A stretch of 64,000 nt of DNA, from the NCBI GenBank assembly GCA_946807835.1, contig OX327697.1, forward strand, positions 3,177,001 through 3,241,000, in the 5' to 3' direction. Shown here piece after piece: positions 38,496 to 50,180 of the stretch (positions are counted from its first letter, which is position 1; the number at the start of each line of letters is the position of its first letter). The notes beneath the pieces were generated by a model. The model was given only the letters and a program-made list of their open reading frames with translations, did not search any database and had not been told where the DNA came from. This stretch comes from Ailanthus altissimus (taxonomy: Eukaryota; Streptophyta; Magnoliopsida; Sapindales; Simaroubaceae). A program made the position numbers and the translations under genes.

Positions 38496-39079
38496 AAGAA
38501 ATTCTGAAAAATGTTGGCTATAGTGGCCCATTCGAAATCCAATATTGTTTCTAAAGGTTTTTGGGAAGAACTAATGGTGAAAGACCAAAAGAAAAAAATT
38601 AAAGAACATTGGGGAAAGGGGGAGAAAAAACTAAATCATATCCTCGGTAAAAGTCTCTAAAAAAATAAGAAAAGTAAAAATTTACTCCCTTAAATATCAA
38701 AAAACATACTTAAACAAAAAATAATGTCATATTTTTTAAATATTATTTTAAATTTTTTATATTAAATTAATGTATTAAACACTTCCCAAATATTAATTCA
38801 AAGTTTTTACTCTAAATTAATATATTAAACAGTTATTAAAAAATAAAATAATATAACTTTTAAAATTATTTATTACACTTTTTTATTACCTAATAATTAC
38901 TTAACAATCTAAATAATTACTTATAAATTATTTATACTTATCACATTACATAAATAACTTATACATTATTTATTCTTATCACATTAAATTTTAAAATATT
39001 TAAAAAGTGTATCATTATTTAAGAAAACAATATTGCACAAGCAAACCTAAACCACACTTGAATTCTTCTAATTAAGGTT
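38496..39079. other. AT-rich 3' flank of the UGT gene
   Basis: Very AT-rich. No element recognised. Presumably contains the UGT 3' untranslated region and poly(A) signals, but no single site can be chosen. Confidence 0.5.
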
Positions 39080-40660
39080 TCATTTGGCAGTGCCTGTCTT
39101 GATCCACTCAATGACATTCTTAATTGCCTTGTTAGAAGAACCCCCTTCTCTAACAACGATTAGGGTTTTTTCCTTGAGATCCAAAGCCTTTGCTTTGAAG
39201 TGGTCATCGCCAAGGACTTGATCAATCTTGCTCTTAATTTCTTCTTTTGTGATGATCCCACTTTCATTTCTGTTGAACTTCAATCCAACCTTCCAAACAT
39301 CACAAATGTAGCTCTCATTTAGCAATTGATCATAAAAGTATGGCCAGCACAAGAAAGGAACCCCATTGCGTACACCTTCCATTGTGGAATTCCAGCCGCA
39401 GTGACTCACGAAGCAGCCAATTGAATGGTGACTGAGAACCTTTTGCTGCGGCGCCCAACTCAGTATCTGTCCACGAGTGGCTACTCTCTCTATAAATCCA
39501 TCTGGGTATGCATTATTGACATCATTGGTAAAATCTGTTCTCACAACCCATAAAAATGGTCTGTTGCAGAGTTCAAGTCCTAATGCTAATTCTTGAAATT
39601 GAATTTTGTCAAAAACTGCGAGGCTGCCAAATGCAACATAAATGACTGAGTTTGGTTGCTGTTGGTCAAGCCAATTTAAGCAGGTCGAATCTTCTGTCCA
39701 AAAGTGTCCTGCTGAATTTCCGAGCCTGTTGCTTGCCAATAGTGGGCCTACCGGGAGAAGTTTAGGAACCAAGGTGAATGCTGTAGATTCGAGGTCATAT
39801 GTTGAGTTACAAATCACGTGCTCTGCAACTTCCACAGCTTTTATTATGTTAATACTTTGCTGCAAGAAGATTCTCTCAGATGTTAAGGCTTCGATGAGGG
39901 CCCAAAGATAGTTTTCGCTGTTCATTGGGAGCACATATGGTATCAACTGATTCATCTGTTGGTTGATAGGAGTACCTAAAATGCATATAAAACGGGGAAA
40001 TTAAATGATATTCAGAAACAATGAACCGACATGGCCTACCTTTGAACTGCTATATTTGCTATACAATACAAGAACAAGATTGCAAGTTCTTCAATCTAGT
40101 ACACAAGTAAAACAGTCCGCTTAAATTAACAGCTCAACTCAATGTACTAATTACAGGAATCAGTGACAGAAAGCCTTACTATAATTGTTAACGATTCCAT
40201 CATCAATCAGCTTTGCTACAGTCAACGTCAACGCCAGAGATGCCGCTGATGCAGTGTTGAAGACAGTCCGCCTGATTTTCATCTTTTGAGCGAGTTGAAT
40301 AGCCCACCCCATCAGCACATCCGCAATAACACAAGCTATCTTCTCGTCTTCTCTTGTATTGAAGTCTTCAATGAGCTCCTCCAGCTTTCCAGGCATAACC
40401 TGTAACATCCTTTCAACCAACTTCCCCCAATCATTTCTATCTTCCCAGGTTTCCGTACCATCTGGTATCGAAACCAGATGGATTTTCCCCTCGATATAAT
40501 TCTTTCCTTCTAATGATTTCAAGACCCGCTTGTGATTATACTCTGAGTTCACAAATGTGATTCTGAAACCATGCTTGGCTAAATATTGTGAAAACTCTAG
40601 TAAAGGAATTACATGGCCTTGTGCTGGGAAAGGAACTGCGAGAACATGATGAGTGCTCAT
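39080..40660 (-). CDS. UGT83A1: UDP-glycosyltransferase, UGT83A1-like (two exons)
   Basis: A family-1 plant glycosyltransferase, expected to move a sugar from UDP-sugar to a small acceptor in the cytosol. Exon 1 is 40660-40180 and exon 2 is 39975-39080. The joined frame gives 458 residues, a normal family length, with no disruption. His16 in PAQGHVIP is the probable catalytic base and Asp114 in VIADVL its partner. The 44-residue PSPG sugar-donor box is at residues 334-377 (from WAPQQKVLSH, with HCGWNS, to YFYDQ). The final Gln is usual for UDP-glucose users. The acceptor cannot be inferred. The sequence strongly resembles UGT83A1 proteins (SIPDGTE, KLIDDGI, ICDVWKVGL). Start chosen at the first ATG before the conserved N-terminal strand. 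It is the only intact host gene here, with a relic paralogue at 13019-13305. Confidence 0.95.
39976..40179 (-). other. Intron of the UGT gene
   Basis: 204 bp. On the minus strand the donor is A|GTAAGG at 40179 and the acceptor is GCATTTTAG|GT ending at 39976. It is phase 1 and splits Ser161. The joined reading NNYSTPINQQ fits the family. A continuous frame through the donor instead terminates after about six codons. Confidence 0.9.
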
Positions 40661-42479
40661 TCTTTTTCTTTTTGTTTAGTTTTCTCCTCACAGCCTTGAT
40701 AGTTTAGCAAGTCGATTACAGATTTAAAGAGCTCTCGTATTTTGGTCTTATATTTGCGCCTCGAAATATTCAATCTACCATATGCAGCCTTTTAAGTTCT
40801 AGCTAATTCTAATCTGCTTTTTTTTTTTTGTTCTTTTTTGTTTAATAACATGTGCATACTTTTGTCTCTATACAATCCTGATGTGTGTGCTGCGATTTCC
40901 ATATCTGTTATTGCTTTTATTTATTATTACTTTTTCTTGTCCACCGAGTTTGTATTTTATGTCTTGTATCCAGCTTTGTCTTAGTTCTTTTTTTTTTTTT
41001 TTCCTATCGTTTATTTTAAGAAGTTAAAAGTTAATTTAGGTATTTAATAAATTATTTTTTAGTATTATAATAAATTTATTTATATTTATAATTAGATATT
41101 TATTAAAACCTATAATTAGGATGGCAAAAATTTAGATTCAAATTTAAGTTTTGTTCAACTTAAATTTTAATCTGAATATTTTTTATGGTTTTCAAAATTC
41201 AAGTTGCATTTGAATTTTTTAAATATGAGTCCGGTCCAAAATTTGATTCTGGTCCAAAATTCAGAACTTAAATTTAACTTGAGTTTTTAAATTTTTTTAA
41301 TTTAAAAAATCTACTTAAAAACTAAAACTAAAAATGATATGATTTAAGATTGATTGACGTAAAACCCATCCAAAGATTTAAAAGAGACAATAAAAACATT
41401 AGTCAAATGACCCACTTGTCATTTTATTATTCATATTTTTATTTTTTTATTTAATTTTAATTTACAAATATATATTCTTTGACAAATATTAGCAGTTAAA
41501 GTCCATTTTGGTAGGCGTGATTTATCTAATTCAAACTCAATCAGTCAATTTAAGTAGTATTCATATGTGGCATTTTGATTTGATAACAAGAAAATCCGGG
41601 CCTCTAGGTTGGGTTAATCCAAATTCAAAAAAATTGGAACTAGAAATAAGAATAAAAGTGAAATTTGAATTTGGGAATTTAAATTTTTTCAATTTTTGAG
41701 TTTTCCTAGATTTGGGTGGATCTTTTTGTCATCCCCACTTAAAGTCATCGTATTTATTGTGGCGCAACTTGTAAAATTAAAATAAAAGAGACCAAATCTA
41801 CCCTATAAAAATTTAAAGAAATTTGCTCTTAAATTTGGACTTAAAAAAAGCCAAATTTACTTTACAAATTATTTGATAAATTATTTTTTGTAAAGTCACC
41901 CTACTTTATAGTAGATTTTGATAAATAAAGAAGGAGTTACTTTTAAAAATCAGGCAATGAAATTAGGATTTTGTACTAAATTTAATAATAAAATAAATCT
42001 AAATACACATTAAAAGTTTATTAAAAGTAATTCATGAAACAATTGTTTTTTAATTAACAAAATTTAGGTTGCTTTTAATTATTTAAGTTTTTAGAAATTA
42101 TATGTAGGTTTTAAATCCTAATAATGACACTTTTATAGATTTTTTTAAAAATTATTAAAAATACTAAAAGTTAGAATACACTAAAAGACCAAAAAAACAC
42201 ATTTACTAAAATATTAAAAAATTAAAATGCGTTGAAAGAAAAAATATTAAAAGCTAAAAAACACACGTCTGAATCTCACTTCAAGTAACTTTCATATATA
42301 GGACAATAGGAGAAATTAATGAAAGAGGCTATGTTTGCTTTGCCATTTCTTAGTTCACACTTTTATTTTAATAATGTTAATCACATTATGAATAAAATAA
42401 TTATATTTGATATAGAAAAAAATATTAAAAAAAAATGGTGTGAAATAATATTTCTTCTGTAATGTCATTGATTTCCTGA
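40661..42479. other. UGT upstream region and AT-rich spacer
   Basis: The UGT promoter should lie in the first few hundred bases. A possible TATA-like CAAATATAAG (minus strand) sits near 40747, about 90 bases before the ATG. Beyond this the sequence is AT-rich with FKFK-like low-complexity words (41110-41320) and no supported gene. Confidence 0.5.
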
Positions 42480-43695
42480 AAGACTTCAGAAAATAAGTGT
42501 CTTTAGTAATAATTTTGCTGTCGATATAACTTTTTACAACAATACAAATTGTCGTCATATAATGACTATTTTGCTAACTGGTTAACCCGGTTGTCATACA
42601 ATAACAAAAATTAATCATCACAAAAATGTAAAACCTGGTTAACCATATAATGGCTATTTAGCTACCACTAAAAGATAAATATTACTAATATAAAAAACCT
42701 TTTTTTTCATATTTTAAATTTTTTTCTTAATTAATAACAAAAAAAATTAATCATTTATTCTAACCAAAATTCACATATTTCAAAGTAATATATAAAAATA
42801 ACATTCAAAACGTATTATAATGTCATCAACTTTAAATGTTTCAACTCCATATTCTATTACAATAACATCTCTTACAAATTTATAATTAAAACATTAATAA
42901 CCTATTAATCAAATTAAATAAATCTTCAATTTCAATGTTTAATCTATGTCTGTATGTTGATGGTGCTCAATAAAAATATCTTCAACCTATAAATAAAAGT
43001 AATTCATATTTTGAAAATAACTTTATAAGTACAAAATAATATTAAATTAAATCTTCATATTTAGTTATAGGTAGATAGGTAAATCCTATTAGTACTAAAA
43101 TATTGTTGCATCAATGCATAGATCTCATCACACTACTTTACAAGATAGTATATTTATCTTGAAGGTCATTATAATTATACTTTAAAAACTTTAGCTCTCG
43201 TTTCACCATTTTATAATTTTGACTTGAATTTTGGTGTGTGACATCTAATGGAGATGGACCATACCCATACATCACAGCATATCTATGACTTTTATATCTC
43301 ATCACTTTAATGAATATTTGATCTCTTGCAAATTTTATCAATTCTTCATTTAAAAATTGAGATAAAAATGTTCATTTAATTTACTCTCAAAGTATTAAAA
43401 CTTAATTATAACATAAAATATTTATAAAAAATTATCAATTTTATAAATTTATTTTACTTTTAATTATTTTTATACTATCTGAATCAATTATACTACCATT
43501 AAATTTTGATCGAATCTAAAAAAATACACTTAAATAATTTGTCTAGTTTTAACTTGTAATTCTTCAAAGATTAAAAGAAAAAAAATATACTCAATACGAA
43601 TTTTTTTATCTTAAAAAAAAGGATAACAAATGTTATCCTCTGGATCAACCAAAAATGTTAAGAAACAGAACAAATGAAAAACAAAACAAAAATAG
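42480..43695 (-). other. Possible CACTA (En/Spm)-type transposon debris
   Basis: A minus-strand frame at 43138-43341 contains RYAVMYGYGPSPLDV, reminiscent of the C-terminal GYGLGPTP motif of plant CACTA-associated transposase proteins. CACTACTTTACAAG near 43132 resembles a CACTA terminus. TGTCGTCATATAATGACTAT near 42550 and paired GGTTAACC words at 42581 and 42638 resemble subterminal repeats. None is conclusive, and most of the stretch is featureless AT-rich DNA. Confidence 0.25.
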
Positions 43696-44537
43696 TGTTG
43701 GAAAATTGGTGATTCAACAATCTTGGTTGGATAAGAATTGAGATGAATACCAAAATGAAGAGTTACAAGAAGTCTAGAACGTGTTGGATACATATGGAGA
43801 AGTCTAAGACGTGTAGGACACAAAGGGGGAAGCGAAATGGGACTCAAAGACGTGAAAGAAGCAAGAAAACGCGAATAGGTATACAAGGCTCAGCGCCGCA
43901 GCGCCCATGGCCAAGTGCCGCGGCACCTAGGACAGCAACCCAGGGCCGCAGTGCTGGGTCTTCAGCGCCGCAGCGCCAGAACGCTTGGAAAAGTCCATTT
44001 TGGTTCGGGATTTCTAGTTTTGGAAAATTTTAGACTTCAAAAACAAGTGGACTCTTACTCCAACAAGGAATATGGTTAGTAAGCACGAAATACACCCTAT
44101 ATAAACACTTGTAAACCCTTAATTTCAGATTAAGAATTGAGAGAGACTCTAAGAGAGGGGAAGAACTGGGTAGACACTAAGTGCTTGTGTATGCTAGGGT
44201 GAAACCGTTGTTTGGGTGATCATTGTTCGTGGTAGAGTAAGGGTTCACTAAACATTTAGGTCCTTTTGAGGGTTCTTCATTTGGGTTTTTCTTGTAAAAT
44301 CTTTAGGGCGTTATAATAAGAGAGGCTAGGATCCTTGGATCCACCGTGGACGTAGGTAATTGGCCGAACCACGTAAGATTTTGTTTTGCTCTTTTATTTT
44401 TTGCTTTGGATTCTTGTTGTGTTTGCTTGATTGACAGGTTATTCTGCTGTGCAAGGAGGTTAGGGTTCTAGGTTGAATCTTGGGTTCTTCGCTTCAACAT
44501 AACCTCGAGAGGGAGAAGGGTGTTTCCTCTTTCAACA
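43696..44537 (+). repeat. Left LTR of element E
   Basis: TGTTGGAAAATTGGTGATTC ... CTCTTTCAACA. Contains a GC-rich block at 43890-43985 built from GCGCCGCAGCGCC-type words. The frames at 43611 and 43743 lie across it and are not supported as genes. Confidence 0.92.
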
Positions 44538-44540
44538 AAT

Positions 44541-44552
44541 TGGTATCAAAGC
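44541..44552 (+). promoter_or_regulatory. Primer-binding site of element E
   Basis: TGGTATCAAAGC, three bases after the LTR. Near-match to the initiator-Met site. Confidence 0.9.
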
Positions 44553-44573
44553 TAAAGGTTCGATAATTAAACC

Positions 44574-45916
44574 ATGGCTACAATCAAGCAAGAAATAGAG
44601 AAGTTCAATGGGATGAATGACTTCAATCTTTAGAGGAAGAAGGTTAGGGCTCTACTAGTTAAGGAAGGGCTAGACTCAGCTTTGGAGAAAGCCAGCTACT
44701 CAACTAGCGATGAGGTGACAACCTCAAAGTCCGGGCATAAATTTTGGGACACGATTCAGAAAAAGGCTCACAGCACCTTATTCCTGGCGTTGAGTGACGA
44801 AGTATTAAGGGAAGTTGGTGATGAAGAAATCGCTTTTGGGCTATGGAAAAGACTCGATGCATTGTACATGAAGAAGTCTCTTGCAAATAGACTTCTTGTC
44901 AAAAAGAAACTACATCAACTAACAATGCACAAGGGAACTTCATTGAGAGCTCACATTGACGAGTTCAACAAGATCATCATAAGTCTTGAGCAACTGGGCA
45001 TCAAGACTGAGGATGAAGACAAGGCTATTATCCTGTTAAGTTCATTGCCGAAGAGCTATAAGAGCTTTGTGGATACGCTGCTGTATGGAAATGAGTCTTT
45101 AACGATGAATGACGTCAAGGCATTATTGAACTCAAAAGAATTGACAAAGAGATCTGAGTCTGAGAGTAGAGTAGCATTGCTTACACAAGGAAGAAAGAGC
45201 AACCAATCCAAGAGGAGATCCAAGAGGTGTTTCCTTTATAATAAGGAAGGGTACTTTGTGAAGGATTGTCTGAAATCAAAAGGCCAAAGAGGGTGGGCTG
45301 TAATCGGTATTGAGGAAGATACTGAAGTTATAGACACATTGATAGCCTCAAGGGAAAAGTACGCTGGCAAATGGATACTAGATTCGGGCTACAGCGTCTA
45401 TATGTGTCTCGACAGATCGATGTTTACCAACTATAAAGCCAAGAGAGGTAAAACTCTAATGGGAATGACATGACTTACGAGATCATAGGAGTTGATGACA
45501 TAAGGTTGAGGATGCAAGATGGAGAAACTAGGGACTTACATGGTGTAAGGCATGTTTCTAAATTGAGGAGGAACTTGATATCCTTAGGCAAACTCAATGA
45601 GGAAGGGTATTCGGTTAGAGCGAAAAAAGAAAAACTATGGGTAGAGAAAAAATCTATAGGGTTTGAAGGTGAGAAACACAATAGGGGGCTCTATGTACTT
45701 ACTGGGATGGCCATTAGTGGCCCAACACTGGGTATTGGGGCAATGCAGACTACTAGGCGATATCCAAACCGTGCTCACCAAGGTGATGAGGGTTGGAAAG
45801 GAGTGCAACGCATCCATACCCTATGCAAGGTGCACGAATGCCTTTGGAGGCCGAAGTCACTAGCCCGAGGAAAGTTAAGTCTTGGTGGAGACTTAACTAG
45901 ACTCAACTCTAGGTGA
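44574..45916 (+). pseudogene. Element E gag-protease, two lesions, no pol
   Basis: ATG at 44574 (MATIKQEIEKFNGM) sits right after the primer site. TAG at 44631-44633 replaces codon 20, where relatives have Trp. The frame then stays open to 45473: gag core (FGLWKRLDALYMKKSLANRL near 44838), central region LGIKTEDEDKAIILLSSLPK, a zinc knuckle decayed to CFLYNKEGYFVKDC near 45229-45270, and protease WILDSGYSVYM near 45372. A one-base deletion near 45463 shifts the frame, which continues from 45470 (VDDIRLRMQDGETRDLHGVR, then GLYVLTGM of the gag-pre-integrase region) to 45916. Pol is deleted. Only two small lesions over 1.3 kb suggest that it is younger than elements A-D. Confidence 0.9.
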
Positions 45917-45983
45917 TAGAGTTTTGGTGTAGATCAGATCCTAAAGCCTTCTTATTCAGAAGATTTTGAATCGAGGAAGGGTT

Positions 45984-46845
45984 TATTGGAAAATTGGTGA
46001 TTCAACAATCTTGGTTGGACAAGAATTGAGATGAATACCAAAGTGAAGAGTTACAAGAAGTCTAGAACGTGTGGGATACATATGGAGAAGTCTAGGATGT
46101 GTGGGACACGAAGGGGGAAGCGAAACGGGACTCAAAGACGTGAAGGAAGCAAGAAAATGCGGATAAGTATACAGGGCTTAGTGCCGCAACGGCCATAGCC
46201 GAGCGCCGCGACGCCCAGGACAGCAGCCTAGCGCCGCAGCTCTGGGCGCGATTTTGTCTAGCGTCACAGCAGCTAGGGACGAGCGCCGCAGCGCCAGAAC
46301 GCGTGGAAAAGTCTGTTTTGGTTTTGGATTTCTAGTTTTGGACTTCCAAAATAAGTGGACTTTTACTCCAACAAGGAATAAGGTTAGTAGGCACGAAATA
46401 CACCATCTATAAACACTTGTAAACCCTTGATTTCAGATTAAGCATTGAGAGAGACTCTAAGAGAGGGGAAGAACTAGGTAGACACTAAGTGTTTGTGTAC
46501 GCTAGGGTGGAACCGTTGTTTAGGTGATCATTGTTCGTGGTAGAGTAAGGGCTCACTAAACGTTTAGGTCATTTTGAGGGTTCTTCATTTGGGTTTTCCT
46601 TGTAAAATCTCTAGGGAGTTATAATAAGATAAGCTAGGATCCTTGGATCCACTGTGGACGTAGGCAATTGGCCGAACCACGTAAGATTGTGTTGTGCTAT
46701 TTTGGTTTCTGCTTTGGATTCTTATTGTGTTTGCTTGATTGACAGGTTATTCCGCTACGCAAGGAGGTTAGGGTTCTAGGTTGAATCTTGGGTTCTTCGC
46801 TTCAACATAACCTCGAGAGGGAGAAGAGTGTTTTCTCCCTCAACA
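45984..46845 (+). repeat. Right LTR of element E
   Basis: Starts TATTGGAAAATTGG (TG decayed to TA) after the tract CGAGGAAGGGT and ends CCCTCAACA. It is 20 bases longer than the left LTR, mostly because of a longer GC-rich block (46170-46305). Confidence 0.9.
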
Positions 46846-46850
46846 AATAG

Positions 46851-48619
46851 CACTTTAAAATTTTAGGATAAAATAGAGAAAAAAAATCGCCATTATTGGA
46901 TAATACAGGTAAGATTCAACACATGCATTTTTCATGACGGGCTAACGACAAAATTGGAAAATTTCGTGGACAATGTGCCAAACTCGAAACCTGTAAATGT
47001 TATTAATGAAAAACAAAGTGTGAGAGTGATGATCTTGTTGATTGAGTGGGAACTCTGTTGCCTTTCGATCGAAGAGAATCAAAAGAGAGCTCTTAGAAAT
47101 TTGATAATATTTGAAAATTTCCTAACAGTTATTAGAGGGGTATAATAATTGTTTTTATAAAAGTCAATAATTACGTTTATACAATATTAAATGGTAAAAA
47201 TACATTACAAAAACAGTAAAATTAGTATATTTATACTATTAAATAATTAATAATAATAACATAAAACTTTATTAAATTATCAATTACTATTTAATACGGT
47301 TGTTTGTATTTTTATTAAAATACAAATATTTAAAATCAATCATTATATTAATCTAACAAGTAGATAAAAGTCATTAATTACAGCATAATATAAATTTACT
47401 ATTTACTCAGTACTATTTATCTATTTGAAATTATGTTATAAGTACTAATTTTATTATTTATACAGTTCATTGTTGCTATTCAGATGCAAATATTGACTTT
47501 TTAAATACAAAAAACTATTAAACACTCTAAAATTAGTTTATACTTGTTAAATATATAAAGAAATTAAGATAATTGATTCTTACTATATATATTTTATAAT
47601 TAATAGGTTATATTTAGTTTTTTTATATATATTTATGTTCCTTATTTATATTAACCTAAAGCCTATATAAAGGCTATCTATGTAGCATTTGTAATACATA
47701 GAATAACAACAATAATGTAGTCCTTAAAGATTTTCAGTTTCTCTTTATTATTTCTGTTGTCTTTTTCTTTTATTTTATTTTATCTTTTCTCACAATACTA
47801 TTACAATTATAACGATAGAGGGTATTTTTGGATATAATCAAACACTAGGGAGTTTTTGGTTGTTAGATAATCTATTAAGGAGGGCAAATGGTAAATTTTC
47901 TAGATAGAACTATCCTAAAGTCACATAATCCTCATCTCGTGCAGGTAGTGATAGATTTATAGGACTCTAAGATTGAATCCTAACTTATAGTCCCTCTCCT
48001 CGATAAGCACAATTAGATAATACGAAGTCCCATTATCACAGTTGCTTAAAAAAAGTATATGTATAGATCACTTCCCTTTTTCCTTTTTCTTTTTCACTCT
48101 CACACATTTTTTAAAAAAAAGTTTTAGCACTTTTTATATAGTAGTAGATAGATATTCTAAGTAATAACTCTAAACTTAATACGAATAATGAAATATATAG
48201 TAATTCTTATATAATAATAATGCATATATGTTGTAACTCTCATTCATTTAACCTAAATAATTTATAATTTATAATATAAAAATTATACTTAAACTATGTA
48301 ACTTATAAAAAATTTTAAAATTTTTTAAACTTTACTTCAACAAAATGATGATATTTTAATTTTAAAAATTGGTACAAAGACAGTTTTTATTTTTTACTTT
48401 TTAGTTAATTTTGACATGGGAATCTTATTACATAATATCTTAAATTGTTGGTAATGATTTGTTTGTAGTCAAATTTCTTGGGTTATGCATGTAAAATGAC
48501 TTAACTTTTTCACATTATTCAATCGTTCAAGGAGGGGCCAGTGCTTTGTTCCTTAATTTGTGTTCATGGATGTTTGTTCTTTAATATCAGGTTGAGAATC
48601 TTTGCTTCTTATTATACCA
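46851..48619. other. AT-rich spacer, possible small LTR-like sequence
   Basis: No supported gene. Near 47670-47800 the sequence CCTATATAAAGGC, followed by GTAATACATAGAATAACAA, resembles the promoter and exon part of a small copia LTR, but no ends or target duplications were found. Confidence 0.4.
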
Positions 48620-50180
48620 TGTTTATGCTCAAAATATAACGGGACTATCGCAGTATAGATTGAGGTGTCGATCCCACAAGGAAGCTCTTGGCAAAATAGG
48701 TTGATGAAGTAAAATATTAAAGCAGTAGCAAAGGATAAAATTAATTGATTTAAGTGGATGAGATAGGATTGTCTATGATTTGAAGGAAATGTCTTATGAT
48801 AATTCAAACAAGGCTTCGAGAATCACAATTATGCTTTATAAATCTACTCTACACTTTGATTCAATGCTTATAACTCAATTGAAAGTTTCACATCCCAAAC
48901 AATCAATCGGAAGATAGGAAAATATAGCACATTTGATAACACATGTATTTGACGTAATTAAATTCTTTGCAAGCATTAACATACATCATGTTCATTTATA
49001 CAAGTTATCTAAGATCGAAAATATATCACTTTGACAATATTGCAGTAAAAGATCAACTTGAATATTAAACATTTATTGCCCTTATATGTTATCCAAGATC
49101 GACAATATATCAATTTGACAATACTGCAGTAAAAGATTAACATATAAAACAATGTCACCAGTAACAATTATAGTTCACCAAGAATCACATAAGAAAAGCA
49201 TGACTGAACTTATATGAGACATGAGAATTATAATCTCTGGATTATAGAAAATAGAATAGATAAGAGTTTAATCAAAATCAAACTTACAAACATTTGTAAC
49301 TCTTTGTAACAAGTCAATGCATAGAAGTAGATTTACTACACATAAAAGTTCATCTTTTAGCCTTGTCAAGAACTCTAGCCTAAATTACAATACATGTTAA
49401 TGAGAATAAAAGAAGAGAGAATTATCTAATCTTTAAAACGTCCTAAGAGTCTCCTTATATGGGAAATGAATGGACATATGTCATGGATGACATCAATCTT
49501 CAATAATTTTAAGCCAAAAACTTATTTATCCACTTGTAGTAGTTTTTGATAATATAAATGATCGATTTAGCTTCTATAGCCGACATGCAAGTTGTAGAAT
49601 TTTGACTCTTCTTTCCATAGGCACCAATTTCATGCAAATTGGATGAGTATCCAATGAGATATGAGCAAACTTCTAAAGATACATCAGAATTCGGCCAACA
49701 ACCATTTTACCCACTTGCCATGCAATTTGATCCATGATAACGGCTGATTTGGACTTTACCATCAACATACGAGTTGTTGATAATTAAGTCAGTATTTCAC
49801 AGATTCAAGAATTATACCAATTGAGTATGTATTTTGTGAGATACGGTCCAAATATATGAGTTGGGTCAAGCTGGCAGAAGTTGTAGCCCGATTCTATTGT
49901 ATCTCAATTTTTAGCCCATAACATGTTAGATTTGGCTTTTCCACTATTCTTCAAATTTGTGTAAGATTGAGTCATGTTGCACCAGGTTTAAGAATTTCTT
50001 CATTTTGATTTCTACATTGAGAGTTATGTCCATTTTACCTAAACCTGTCCAAATAACATTCATTAATCACAATTTAAGGAGAACACTTTATTTCAAGCTA
50101 AAAATACAGAAAATACTAAAATTAGTGACATTAAATGGTGATTGAATCTCTTAACAACATGCATTTTCATGTGTTCATCA
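48620..50180 (-). repeat. 3' LTR of element G
   Basis: 1561 bp. On the minus strand it reads TGATGAACACATGAAAATGC ... GAGCATAAACA. Nearly identical to 60402-61961. Frames at 48553 and 49957 lie in it and recur in the other LTR; they are not genes. Confidence 0.95.

Larger units (their letters stand above)
43696..46845 (+). mobile_element. Element E: complete gag-only (non-autonomous) copia element
   Basis: 3150 bp with LTRs 43696-44537 and 45984-46845, primer site, gag/protease and polypurine tract, flanked by perfect 5-bp target duplications AATAG (43691-43695 and 46846-46850). The interior is only 1.45 kb: gag, protease and the start of the gag-pre-integrase region join directly to the 3' tail, so integrase, RT and RNase H are absent. 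It had to be mobilised by a related complete element. Element C has the same structure. Confidence 0.93.

Noticed and set aside
47640..47830. Possible small solo LTR with TATA-like CCTATATAAAGGC
   Set aside because: No TG/CA ends, partner copy or target duplication could be found, so it is only mentioned in the spacer entry.
48553..50145. Repeated small frames also seen at 60298-61926
   Set aside because: They recur because both regions are LTRs of element G. No gene is implied.
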